DNA of 64,000 nt, taken from the NCBI GenBank assembly GCA_026929865.2, contig CM049402.1, forward strand, positions 11,161,501-11,225,500, written 5' to 3'. The position numbers were made by a program, and so were the translations under genes. Source of the stretch: Hyperoplus lanceolatus (lineage: Eukaryota; Chordata; Actinopteri; Uranoscopiformes; Ammodytidae). Position 1 is the first letter of the stretch. Each line of letters opens with the position of its first letter. The notes below the pieces were generated by a model, which was not told where the DNA came from, did not search any database, and saw nothing but the letters and a program-made list of their open reading frames with translations. Shown one piece after another: positions 35,835 through 47,109 of the stretch.

Positions 35835-36237
35835 GTAAGAAATGCAACCGATTTACACGCAGGATGTTTTTTTTCTTGTGGTGTCCATTAGATTATTATA
35901 AAAAAGATTAAGTTTAGTAGTGTTTGTGACTTTCTGCTCGTTGCTTTTAATTCAGAACGCTATTCAGTCTCTTAACGTTTTCCCGTGGAGAGGATTATGC
36001 TGGATCCAATACTGTTTTAAATTATAGGATGTGTAAATTTATCTTTGTCATTTTCGTCCTCATTGTTTAGAATTGGCGAAAACAATAATTTATTTATTAG
36101 TTTTTTTGGTAACGTTTCAGTCGCGTTAAGGCCTACTTCCACACAATAACAAAAAAAAAACATGAAAACATTGGCCTCTTAAAAATATCACATCTATTTC
36201 CCCACTCAACTTGTATTGGTGTAGTTGTAGTACATCT
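35835..36237. other. Exon 8-9 spacer without RE1
   Basis: About 400 bp of AT-rich DNA with no convincing RE1-like element, unlike most spacers, and no other recognised feature. Confidence 0.5.
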
Positions 36238-36301
36238 CCACGTGGTGACACTATACACCGTGACATCGAGAGTTTCTATGTAGTATGTTCTCGCTCCTCC
36301 C
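36238..36301 (+). promoter_or_regulatory. Exon 9 promoter: class I CSE plus CTCCTCCC box
   Basis: CCACGTGGTGACACTATAC followed by ACCGTG: class I in its GACACT core although its neighbours on both sides are class II. CTCCTCCC is at exactly +56 and GGCTTTGTCTCACAGAGAGA follows. The ATG is 249 bp from the element start. Confidence 0.8.
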
Positions 36302-36486
36302 AGTATTAGATGACGATTCCTCTTCCTCAGGCTTTGTCTCACAGAGAGAACGAAAGGACCGAGAGAAGAGCTGTTTTACCGATGTGTAAAATATACTGTA
36401 AATGACGCAGTTTAAAGTTGTATTTTTTATACTTGTAACATTCGCGGAGGGGCACTGGATGTGTGTTTAAATCACCCTATGGAAAT

Positions 36487-38865
36487 ATGTCTGGATCAAT
36501 GAGGACGTCCATTGTCTCTTATCTGGTGCTTGTGCTACTGGAGTGTTGCCGGGAAGCGGAGTCTGGGCAGCTCTCGTATTCCGTGTCAGAGGAAGTGAAC
36601 CCGGGGATTTCTGTTGGAAATATCGCTAAGGATCTTAACCTCAGCCTCCAGGATTTGGAAACTCGTATGTTTCAAATTGTGACTGGGTCTAAAAGGAAAT
36701 ATTTCGAGGTAAACGTAAAGACGGGTGTTCTCTACGTTAATGAGAGAATAGACAGAGAGGAGCTGTGTGCGGAGGAACCAAAATGCACGGTCAGTGTCGA
36801 AGCAGTGATAAATAATCCCTTGAAGCTGTACCGCTTAGAAATAAATATACTAGACGTTAACGACAACGACCCGTTATTCACTGAGACATCTCAAATCGTA
36901 GACATAGCAGAGAACACACTGCCTGGAATGAAATTCGCTTTGTCCGAGGCTATAGATGCAGATGTAGGAAAGAATACGGTCAATGCGTTTAGATTAACAC
37001 CAAATGAATATTTTTCTCTCGCTACAATCAAAGGAGGAGAAAGCGCGTCTGCAGAGTTAGTTTTACAGAAAACGCTGGATCGAGAAAAACAGGCTGTTAT
37101 ACATCTCACGGTGACTGCTATTGATGGGGGGACTCCACCGAGATCTGGCACGTCACAAGTCATTATTCACGTTTTAGACATAAATGATAACCCTCCTGTC
37201 TTTAGTAGCCCATTATACAAAATTCGTATACTTGAAAACACGCCAATTGGGGCAACGGTGATTACACTTAATGCAACCGACTCAGACGAGGGGACAAACG
37301 GTGAGATAGTTTATTCCTTGAGAAGTAAAGGGCAGGATCGCATATTAGAGATGTTTCATATTGATCCCATAACAGGTGCGATAGTTATCAAAGCTAATGT
37401 CGATTATGAAGAAAATAAAGCGTTTGAGATCCGTGCCGAAGCAAATGATAAAGCTCAGCCACCGATGTCTGCTCACTGTAAAGTGCTGGTAGAAGTAATA
37501 GATCAGAATGACAATGCACCCGATATAACTGTTACGTCATTGTTAAATACAGTGAAAGAGGACGCAGATGTAGGTACTGCTATTGCACTAGTGTCTTTTG
37601 TCGACAAAGATGGTGGCAAAAACGGTGAAGTGAAATGTACAATCTTAAATCAGGTTCCCTTTAAATTAGAGAAAAATTACAACAACTATTACTCTCTAGT
37701 TGTTGACGGGAATCTTGACAGGGAAAGTATCTCAAACTACAACGTCACTATTTCAGCCACTGATGAAGGGAGTCCTCCCCTCTCTAACAATAGTGTTATT
37801 ACTATTCACGTTTCTGATGTGAATGATCATTCGCCTCGTTTCTCACAGCCCGTGTTTAATATTCACGTGAGGGAAAACAGTAAAGTTGGGTTAATTATTG
37901 AAACGATATCTGCATCTGATGCTGACATAGACCAGAATGGCCAAGTGACTTATTCGTTTTTAGACAGTAATAGTAACTCAGAGTCAGTATCTACAATGCT
38001 GAATATCAACTCAGAGACTGGGGATATAGTCAGCCTGCAGTCTTTTAACTATGAAGAGTTAAAAACGTTTCAGTTTAAAGTTCAGGCCACAGACTCTGGT
38101 GTTCCTCCGCTCAGCAGCAACGTGACTGTGAACGTTTTAGTCCTGGATGAGAATGACAACAGTCCCGCGATACTTTCTCCATATTCTGAACACGGCTCCG
38201 TTAACAGTGAGAACATCCCCTATTCTGCTGAAGCGGGATACTTTGTGGCAAAGATCAGGGCTGTAGACGCAGACTCTGGATACAATGCGCTGCTTTCTTT
38301 TCACCTCTCTGAGCCCAAAGGAAACAACCTCTTCCGGATAGGAACCAGCACCGGAGAAATCAGGACCAAGAGGAGAATGAGTGACAATGACCTGAAAACT
38401 CACCCCTTAGTGGTGTATGTTTCTGATAACGGAGAACCCTCCCTGTCAGCTACTGTGTCTATTGATGTGGTGGTGGTTGAAAGCACAGCTGACATCCAGA
38501 CTCAGTTCAGACATGTGCCCATAAAGGAGGAGAGCTTCTCTGATTTAAACCTGTATCTGCTGATCGCCATAGTGTCGGTGTCAGTGATCTTTCTGCTGAG
38601 CCTCATCAGTTTAATAGCTGTCAAATGCCACAGGACAGACGGCAGTTTCAGCAGGTACAGCGCCCCAATGATCACCACCCACCCTGACGGGAGCTGGTCT
38701 TACTCTAAATCTACGCAGCAGTATGACGTGTGTTTCAGCTCAGACACAATGAAGAGTGACGTAGTGGTTTTCCCCGCCCCGTATCCGCCTGTAGATGCAG
38801 AGTTGATCAGTATTAACGGAGGAGACACTTTTAACCGGACTCAGACTTTACCTAATAAAGAAAAG
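36487..38865 (+). CDS. Protocadherin alpha-type variable exon 9
   Basis: 793 codons from the ATG at 36487, with a second in-frame ATG at 36499; the frame extends upstream only to a GTG at 36463. Class I EC1 ([20 protein letters not shown]), yet it stands between class II exons 8 and 10. EC4 has DQNDNAP instead of the usual D[VL]NDNAP, and the EC4-EC5 linker has DVNDHSP. EC6 shows LLSFHLS where all others have LLSYHLS. Donor AAG|GTAAGG. 3' variants: AILSP, NSENIP, SDLNL, DTMKSD, GGDTFNR. Confidence 0.95.
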
Positions 38866-39123
38866 GTAAGGGGCATAATGAATGAAAACTGTCATATAGT
38901 GAATGTTTAGTTTTTCATTTAGAGCTTAAGCTTCTTTAATCTAAGGCCATAACCCTGCCATGCACACTACAATAGGCTGTTTAAATATATTATTTAATAA
39001 ATAATTATTGGTGGTGCTAGTGTGATCCCCCTTACCATTGATAGTGACAAATTAATAGTAAATCACTGGCTATATAAATATTGTGATTGATTTTTCCCCC
39101 TTCTGCTATTGCTTACTGGGGCC

Positions 39124-39144
39124 GTCGCTCTCCATGGTGCTGAT
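39124..39144 (-). promoter_or_regulatory. RE1/NRSE-like element after exon 9
   Basis: The + strand core is CGCTCTCCATGGTGCTGAT; 17 of 21 match. It is 258 bp past the exon 9 donor. The stretch 39145-39914 is AT-rich and holds nothing recognised. Confidence 0.72.
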
Positions 39145-39914
39145 TTCTTTCTGTGTTCCTCAGTCTTTGGCACATTCCTGACTTCATGTACTTATAGTGA
39201 ACTCGTATTGTATGTGCCATAGCTTGCTGGTTTGTCTGCACATTTTAAAGAAAAAGTTGCCGTTGTTGTTTTATGCATAGCAAAACATATTTCAGAAATA
39301 TACGGGCCTAGACTTTTAAACATAACAGATATCAACAACAAACAGACTGGTGACATGGAGAGGAATGAATTGATCATCTGGTTTGTATACTTTGCTTTAA
39401 AAGAAATGTGACCTTGCAGTTGCTCTACAACCATAGAAACATTGTATGAACATAGTACAAAGAAAATAAGAATCTAAAGATGCATTATGGTGTGCATTAA
39501 GTGACAATGGATAACACAATGACATAAACACATTTTATGGTACTATGTAAAAAAAATGTGCATTTGATTACCATATATGCAAAAAATACAGTGTAATAAT
39601 AATCCTGAGGATCAATAAATGTGTTTAAATTGTACAAATAACTATATTTGATCAAATGAACAGGTTAAAGTGTATATGCCATAGTATCACTGTAATGAAA
39701 AATGTAGCGATAATTTGTGAAACATTTGAAATTGAGCTGGAGCAACTAACAGGCTTCATTAAATAATTTCACTGCAGTTACGATGTTTGTTTTTGAAACA
39801 AACATACAGCATTCTTTACGGAATCCGATCAATAATCAAACATTTCTGGTGTATTAATATTATTATAATATTTGTTGTAAACCCTAACTCATGAGGTGTG
39901 GTTAGTACAAAAGA

Positions 39915-39977
39915 ACGCAAGATGTCGCACGAGACCACACATTTATTTGAGTTAATCGATGATTTAAAACTCCTCCT
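39915..39977 (+). promoter_or_regulatory. Exon 10 promoter: class II CSE plus C-rich box
   Basis: ACGCAAGATGTCGCACGAG then ACCACA: class II by GATGTCGC and GAGACC, with the CCAC start lost. CTCCTCCT is at +55. The ATG is 242 bp from the element start. Confidence 0.75.
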
Positions 39978-40156
39978 CCACTGTCGGTGAAATAAAAAAA
40001 AACTGCCTGTGCGTTTCGTAGGGGCTGGGTTAGTAAACCACTTCGTCCTGAAAGATGGTCTCTAAATGAAGAGAGCTTGGTTGGCGTTTGGATATTTTCC
40101 CGTTTTGGTGGATTAATGACATTTGTTTGCTTGGATTTATTACCTAAACGAAAAGG

Positions 40157-42532
40157 ATGAATCCTCAACATAATAGAGAGGCCAAGTGGATGTTGTGCGC
40201 CATTATTCTTTGTTTATCAGAGTGGTCTGGGGCTCAGATTTCCTACTCGGTTTCCGAGGAGGTGGACAAAGGCACAGTGGTGGGGAATCTCGCAAAGGAT
40301 TTAAACATTCAAACACAGCAACTGGAGGAACGGGGATTTCGGATTGTATCGGGATACAGTAAGACATATTTCGAGGCTAATTTGAGAACGGGAGCTTTGG
40401 TTGTTAACGAAAGGATAGACCGTGAAGAGCTTTGTCCGCATTTACCCAAGTGTTCCTTGAATATAGAGGGACTATTAAACGACCCGATGAATATCTATCG
40501 CATTGAGATCAGCATTCTTGACATCAATGATAATGCACCATCATTCCTGGAGCAAACCCATGTGTTTAATATATCCGAGTCTTCTTCATCGGGAGAGAGG
40601 TATCCGCTCCCAATAGCCCAAGATGCAGACACTGGCAGTTACTCAGTGAAAACCTACAAGCTCAGTACGAACGAGTATTTCACAATAGATGTGAGTAGCG
40701 GGGGAGACGGTGCGTCCGCTGAGTTAGTGTTGCAGAAAGCTTTGGACCGAGAGAAACAATCTATTATTAAACTAACATTAACCGCTGTAGACGGAGGAAA
40801 GCCGGCCAGATCTGGTACTATGCAGATCCGTGTGAATGTGATAGATGTTAATGATAACACGCCTTCATTCAGCAATACGCTTTATAAAGTAAGAGTCAGC
40901 GAAAATGTAGCCATAAATACAAAAATATTGAAACTCAATGCAACCGATTTAGACGAAGGGTCAAATTCAAACATTAGATATTCTTTAATGAGAAGAGGAA
41001 ATGTGGACTCTCCTGACAAATTCATTGTTATTCCTGAGAGCGGAGAAATCATTGTAAATGCTAATCTGGATTACGAGGAAAGCAATGCATATGAATTACG
41101 AGTCCAAGCAACAGACCAAGGCGCTTCCCCTCGCAGTGGTTATTCAAAAGTGCTGGTAGAGGTTGTCGACGTCAATGACAATACACCAGAAATATCGATA
41201 ACTTCCCTAATGAGCCCAGTAAAGGAAAGTGCTGAAATTGGGACAGTCGTTGCATTGGTGACTGTGACTGATAAAGACGGAGGGCAAAATGGCCTGACCA
41301 CTTGTACAATTAAAGGCTCGGTCCCTTTCGCACTAAAGTCAAATTACAAAAACTATTACTCGTTGGTAGTTGATGGACTCCTTGACAGAGAAATCGTATC
41401 ACAGTATAATGTAACCATTACTGCTACCGATGAAGGCAGTCCGCCTCTTTCAAGCACTGCTGTAATCACTGTGCACATTTCTGATATTAATGACAACGCG
41501 CCCCGTTTCCCAGAGGCCAATATACATATTAACGTGAAAGAGAACAGTAAAGTGGGAGATATCATAGCGAGGACAACTGCAGAGGATGCAGATGCTAATG
41601 AAAATGCTAAATTGACTTATTCATTAATGGATACAAATCCGAAAGGTTTTCCAATTTCAACGCTTGTTAACATCAACTCAGAGACTGGAGACATAGTCAG
41701 CCTGCAGTCTTTTAACTACGAGGAGACCAAAACGTTACAGTTTAAAGTCCAGGCCACAGACTCTGGTGTTCCTCCGCTCAGCAGCAACGTGACTGTGAAC
41801 GTTTTAGTGCTGGATGAGAATGACAACAGTCCCACTATACTTTCTCCATATTCTGAGCACGGCTCTGTTAACAGTGAGAGCATCCCCTATTCTGCTGAAG
41901 CGGGATACTTTGTGGCAAAGATCAGGGCTGTAGACGCAGACTCTGGATACAATGCGCTGCTTTCTTATCACCTCTCTGAGCCCAAAGGAAACAACCTCTT
42001 CCGGATCGGAACCAGCACCGGAGAAATCAGGACTAAGAGGAGAATGAGTGACAATGACCTGAAAACTCACCCCTTGGTGGTGTATGTTTCTGATAACGGA
42101 GAACCCTCCCTGTCAGCTACTGTGTCTATTGATGTGGTGGTGGTTGAAAGCACAGCTGACATCCAGACTCAGTTCAGACATGTGCCCATAAAGGAGGAGA
42201 GCTTCTCTGCTTTAAACCTGTATCTGCTGATCGCCATAGTGTCGGTGTCAGTGATCTTTCTGCTGAGCCTCATCAGTTTAATAGCTGTCAAATGCCACAG
42301 GACAGACGGCAGTTTCAGCAGGTACAGCGCCCCAATGATCACCACCCACCCTGACGGGAGCTGGTCTTACTCTAAATCTACGCAGCAGTATGACGTGTGT
42401 TTCAGCTCAGACACAATGAAGAGTGACGTAGTGGTTTTCCCCGCCCCGTATCCGCCTGTAGATGCGGAGCTCATCAGTATTAATGGAGGGGACACTTTTA
42501 CACGCACTCAGACTTTACCCAACACAGAAAAG
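40157..42532 (+). CDS. Protocadherin alpha-type variable exon 10 (class II)
   Basis: 792 codons from the ATG at 40157. The signal peptide is 26 residues, with SEWSGA instead of the class II CDW. EC1 is [13 protein letters not shown] with CPHLPKC. The homogenised tract carries two private changes near its start (YEETKTLQF for YEELKTFQF), so the conversion edge is visible here. The end is NTEK rather than NKEK, and the donor AAG|GTATGT differs from the usual GTAAG. 3' variants: TILSP, SALNL, DTMKSD, GGDTFTR. Confidence 0.95.
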
Positions 42533-42850
42533 GTATGTGTTCTTTAGTTTGCGATTGCTTTGAAAAATGTTGATATGATTTAAGTGTTATTGATCTCAAC
42601 TAAACAGGACCTGGAAACCAAAACATAGCAATACCTGCCTAGTTGTCATTGCAACGATATAGCGTTTCAAATGAGCATGGACTTGAATGAATGAACTCAT
42701 ACAAAGTTGTAACATTTCGAAGATACATACACATATTTTTTTTTTTACGTTTCTGAGGTATGAGTCTATTTTATGCAGGAACATTTGATATTTTGGACCG
42801 AAAGCAGCAAATTAGTTGGCTGGATCGATGCGGTTTGTTGTCAAATGTAC

Positions 42851-42871
42851 AGCACTCTCCTTGGTGCTGAA
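42851..42871 (-). promoter_or_regulatory. RE1/NRSE-like element after exon 10
   Basis: The + strand core is ACTCTCCTTGGTGCTGAA; 17 of 21 match. It is 318 bp past the exon 10 donor. The remaining spacer to 43296 is AT-rich and unremarkable. Confidence 0.72.
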
Positions 42872-43296
42872 ATGAGTTGCATACAACGCAACCTTTGAAT
42901 TCTTGAATGTCTCTGGATGTTTATTTTGTTAAATGTATTATTATTATCTAAGACTGACTAAGAGTATGTTGGTTGACCGAACTGTTTTTTTTTATTATTT
43001 AAATGTGTTACAAGAAAAAAATCATCAAAAACATTTAGCCTATAATGACCTAAAATCCTATTCCGTGGATACCCTGCATTTGTAGCACTAAATGACACCT
43101 TGCATGCTCAGATTCACATTTGGAAATGGGAATGATTGATTTAATGTGTGAACTTCCAGTTAATACAACTAAATAACTTTACATATTTTCAAAAACTGCA
43201 GCCAATTGATGCGTCAACGACTAAAAACAACACATCGTATAGGCATACTCCAAATCACTGAGCTAGTCACATTTGTATTGCCTTATCGTTTACTTA

Positions 43297-43356
43297 CCAC
43301 ATGATGTCGCTGGAGACCATAGCTATGACTGTTACAATGTGTGTACAACTCCGCCC
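43297..43356 (+). promoter_or_regulatory. Exon 11 promoter: class II CSE plus C-rich box
   Basis: CCACATGATGTCGCTGGAG then ACCATA. The C-rich box reads CTCCGCCC at +52. The ATG is 218 bp from the element start. Confidence 0.8.
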
Positions 43357-43514
43357 TGTATAAGAAACATAAAACCGTCATTGGACATCACTTTAGGGAG
43401 GCACTGGGATTGTACTGTGGTGACACGAGCCGCAGCCGCTTGATAGTCGTGTTTTTGACGGATATACAAACTGGAAATACATGATTAGCGGGATTCGGTG
43501 TTTCTTGTTCAACG

Positions 43515-45884
43515 ATGGGAAACACAGAAAATGCCTGGATTTATATTTTTGGACTGCTTTGTCTTTGTGACTGGTCTGCTTCGCAATTGTCTTACTCCAT
43601 TTCCGAGGAAGTGAACAAAGGCACCGTGGTGGGGAATATCGCAAAGGACCTGAACCTTAATGTACACGATCTGGAAACTAGGGATCTGCGTATTGTTTCG
43701 AGTTACAGTAAGACATATTTTGATGTGAATTTGCGGACCGGAAACCTCTTTGTTAACGAAAGAATAGACCGAGAGGAGCTTTGTCCGAACACTGCACAAT
43801 GCTCCCTAAAAATACAGGCTGTTTTAAATGACCCAATGAATGTACATCGCATTGAGGTCACTGTTTCAGACATAAACGACAACTCGCCGGAATTCATAGA
43901 TCAGTCTTCTTCGTTAAACATCTCCGAGTCCATGTCGCCGGGAGAACGGTACCTTCTCCCGATAGCAGAAGACGCAGATCTCGGCAGTAACTCAGTGAAG
44001 AGCTACAAGCTCAGCCAAAATGAATATTTCTCGCTTGATGTGCAGAGCGGAGGAGATCACGGTGTGTCTGCTGAGCTAGTGCTACAGAAAGCTTTAGACA
44101 GAGAGAAACTGCCGGTTATTAAACTCATTCTGACCGCTGTGGATGGAGGAAAACCTGCTAGAACGGGTACATTGCAGATACATATTAGTGTATTAGATGT
44201 CAATGATAATACACCCATTTTTAGCAAATCGCTTTATAAAGTGCGTGTGCGGGAAAATACTGCACACGGAACAGTGGTTATTAAGTTAAATGCAACCGAT
44301 TTAGATGAAGGCATGAACAGTAAGATCCTGTATTCGTTAATCAAACGAGGAAATATTGATCCCTCAAATTTGTTTAGTCTAAATTCAGAAACAGGAGAAA
44401 TCACAGTGAAGGGTACATTAGATTTTGAAGAGACTCCTGCTTATGAGGTTAGAGTTCAAGTAATGGACCAAGGCAATTTTCCTCGTAGTGCACATGCTAA
44501 ACTGCTCATAGAGATAATTGACGTGAATGACAATGCCCCAGAGATATCTGTGACGTCACTGATGACCCCAGTTAAGGAAGATGCAGAACTAGGTACTGTC
44601 GTTGCTTTGGTTACAATAAGTGATAAAGATGGAGGAAACAATGGTGCAACTAACTGTGAGGTAGTTGGGTCTGTTCCATTTAAACTAAAGTCCAACTACA
44701 AAAATGACTATTCATTAGTAGTAGATGGACCACTGGACAGAGAAAACACTCCTCTTTACAATGTCACTATTACAGCCACAGATGAAGGGAGTCCTCCTCT
44801 GTCTAGTAGCAGGGTCATTACTGTTCACGTTTCAGATGTTAATGATAACGCACCTCGATTTATGGAGTCTGTGATTCACATTTATGTGAAAGAAAACAGT
44901 CCGATAGGTTCTATTATTTATACAATAAATGCACTTGATCCTGATCTGGATGCTAATGCGAAACTGACTTACAAATTGATAGATAGTCCTCCAAGGAATT
45001 TTCCAATTTCATCAGTTTTGAACATAAACTCAGAGACAGGAGATATAGTCAGCCTGCAGTCTTTTAACTATGAGGAGTTAAAAACGTTTCAGTTTAAAGT
45101 TCAGGCCACAGACTCTGGTGTTCCTCCACTCAGCAGCAACGTGACTGTAAACGTTTTAGTCCTGGATGAAAATGACAATAATCCAAACATTCTTGCTCCC
45201 TATTCTGAGCATGGCTCTGTTAACAGTGAGAGCATCCCCTATTCAGCTGAAGCGGGATACTTTGTGGCAAAGATCAGGGCTGTAGACGCAGACTCTGGAT
45301 ACAATGCGCTGCTTTCTTATCACCTCTCTGAGCCCAAAGGAAACAACCTCTTCCGGATCGGAACCAGCACCGGAGAAATCAGGACAAAGAGGAGAATGAG
45401 TGACAATGACCTGAAAACTCACCCCTTGGTGGTGTATGTTTCTGATAACGGAGAACCCTCCCTGTCATCTACTGTGTCTATTGATGTGGTGGTGGTTGAA
45501 AGCACAGCTGACATCCAGACTCAGTTCAGACATGTGCCCATAAAGGAGGAGAGCTTCTCTGCTTTAAACCTGTATCTGCTGATCGCCATAGTGTCGGTGT
45601 CAGTGATCTTTCTGCTGAGCCTCATCAGTTTAATAGCTGTCAAATGCCACAGGACAGACGGCAGTTTCAGCAGGTACAGCGCCCCAATGATCACCACCCA
45701 CCCTGACGGGAGCTGGTCTTACTCTAAATCTACGCAGCAGTATGACGTGTGTTTCAGCTCAGACACACTGAAGAGTGACGTAGTGGTTTTCCCCGCCCCG
45801 TATCCGCCTGTAGATGCGGAGCTGATCAGTATAAATGGAGGGGACACTTTTAACCGGACTCAGACTTTACCAAATAAAGACAAG
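43515..45884 (+). CDS. Protocadherin alpha-type variable exon 11 (class II)
   Basis: 790 codons from the ATG at 43515. The 23-residue signal peptide ends LCDWSAS, then EC1 [13 protein letters not shown] with CPNTAQC. It is the close relative of exon 12; they share a unique EC4 ([21 protein letters not shown] with Asp for the Asn-Tyr of others). The junction is NKDK and the donor AAG|GTAGGC, the weakest-looking of the set. The tract has NNPNILAP and SLSSTV variants. 3' variants: SALNL, DTLKSD, GGDTFNR. Confidence 0.95.
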
Positions 45885-46303
45885 GTAGGCTATTATTGCT
45901 GAATGCTTGTGACAATGCTATCATCAAACTATAAAGATATTTCCTGATTACTTATGAGTCTCAATAGTAACAGTAGGCCTATTTTAAAAATGCCCATAGA
46001 TTGTTTTGTAGAATGTAAATCAACATCAATGACAACAAACTACTATCATTGACTCTCAACTATTGTATGCTCATTGAAACAGCAACTAATAAGGTTTTAT
46101 ATAAGGCATTAAAATGTTATTATGTTGAACATCAATTTGCTCAAACACAAGTTGTAAAATAACTTGTATTCCTTTCAGAATAGTGCCAGATGCAATCAGC
46201 TTAAAGATGTCCATGTTGAAATGTATGCTTCATCCGTTTTTTTACGTAAACAGTTTGTGTGTTGCAGAGGGACGATCTAAAACGGTTTTAAAGGTATTTA
46301 AAT

Positions 46304-46324
46304 AGAGCTCTCTGTGGTGCTGAA
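46304..46324 (-). promoter_or_regulatory. RE1/NRSE-like element after exon 11, first
   Basis: The + strand core is GCTCTCTGTGGTGCTGAA; 17 of 21 match. It is 419 bp past the exon 11 donor; nothing is recognised in the AT-rich stretch between. Confidence 0.7.
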
Positions 46325-46530
46325 CTATGTTTTTGTGCTATTCAGCTGCAAGGCTGTTTGTGTGCCAGTTGAAAGGATTTCATTAGTGATTACAATCATC
46401 TTAGCTGTTTTTTTCTTGAAATGTAACAGCGGTCACTGTGGTGAGCTCTCAAACTCAAGTGTTTGTAACTGGTATCAATCTGCTGTGATCAGAGATTTGC
46501 AATGCTTCCTGAAATTGAATGTAGTGACAA

Positions 46531-46551
46531 GGTGCTGTCCGTGGTGCTTGT
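46531..46551 (-). promoter_or_regulatory. RE1/NRSE-like element after exon 11, second
   Basis: The + strand core is GGTGCTGTCCGTGGTGCT; 17 of 21 match, with the last three positions diverged. It lies 227 bp after the first copy in the same spacer and orientation. The rest of the spacer to 46883 is AT-rich. Confidence 0.7.
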
Positions 46552-46883
46552 CTTTGTGTAGACAACATGGGGTTTCTGTACCATCCTGTAGTAAATCAAG
46601 CTTGTTTCCTTAATGTATGATTATTAATACAGATTCATTAAATTGTGGAAATTACACTTTTGCATTGGCTTCTATGCAATTTTCTTATTGGATATATTGT
46701 TTTATTGGATCTTTAGAATGGCTGAAGAACAGCCACTAAACTAGTTTGTTTTTCCATCGATTCAGAGTAAGTATTACTAAATATTTAAATAAAGGTCTTC
46801 AGAGTAAACCTGAATTTACCTAAATAATTATATTTTAAATGATTTGGCTATAAAATGAATTAAATTTTCCTACCTACAATTCA

Positions 46884-46943
46884 CCACGTAGTGTCGCAGG
46901 AGACCATGGACATGAATGTGTTCGTATTTCCATAACTCCTCCC
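46884..46943 (+). promoter_or_regulatory. Exon 12 promoter: class II CSE plus CTCCTCCC box
   Basis: CCACGTAGTGTCGCAGGAG then ACCATG, with CTCCTCCC at +52. The ATG at 47110 is 226 bp from the element start, which supports that start over the open frame's upstream GTG. Confidence 0.8.
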
Positions 46944-47109
46944 TGCATGGGGGAAAAATAAATCGTCATCAGTCAGTAGTACACTCGTGGAAGGTGCTGT
47001 GACTAGAAGGGCAAGAGCTACCTTACAACAATATTTATTTGGACGGATACAGTATATCTACACGGAAGATACATGGTCTATTGGGTTCTGTTCTTTTGTC
47101 GCATCAACA

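Noticed and set aside
46987-47109. N-terminal extension of exon 12, and similar extensions of exons 1, 2, 4, 5, 7, 9, 13 and 15
   Set aside because: They begin at GTG or TTG, not ATG, and would bury the signal peptide; promoter spacing fits the ATG chosen.
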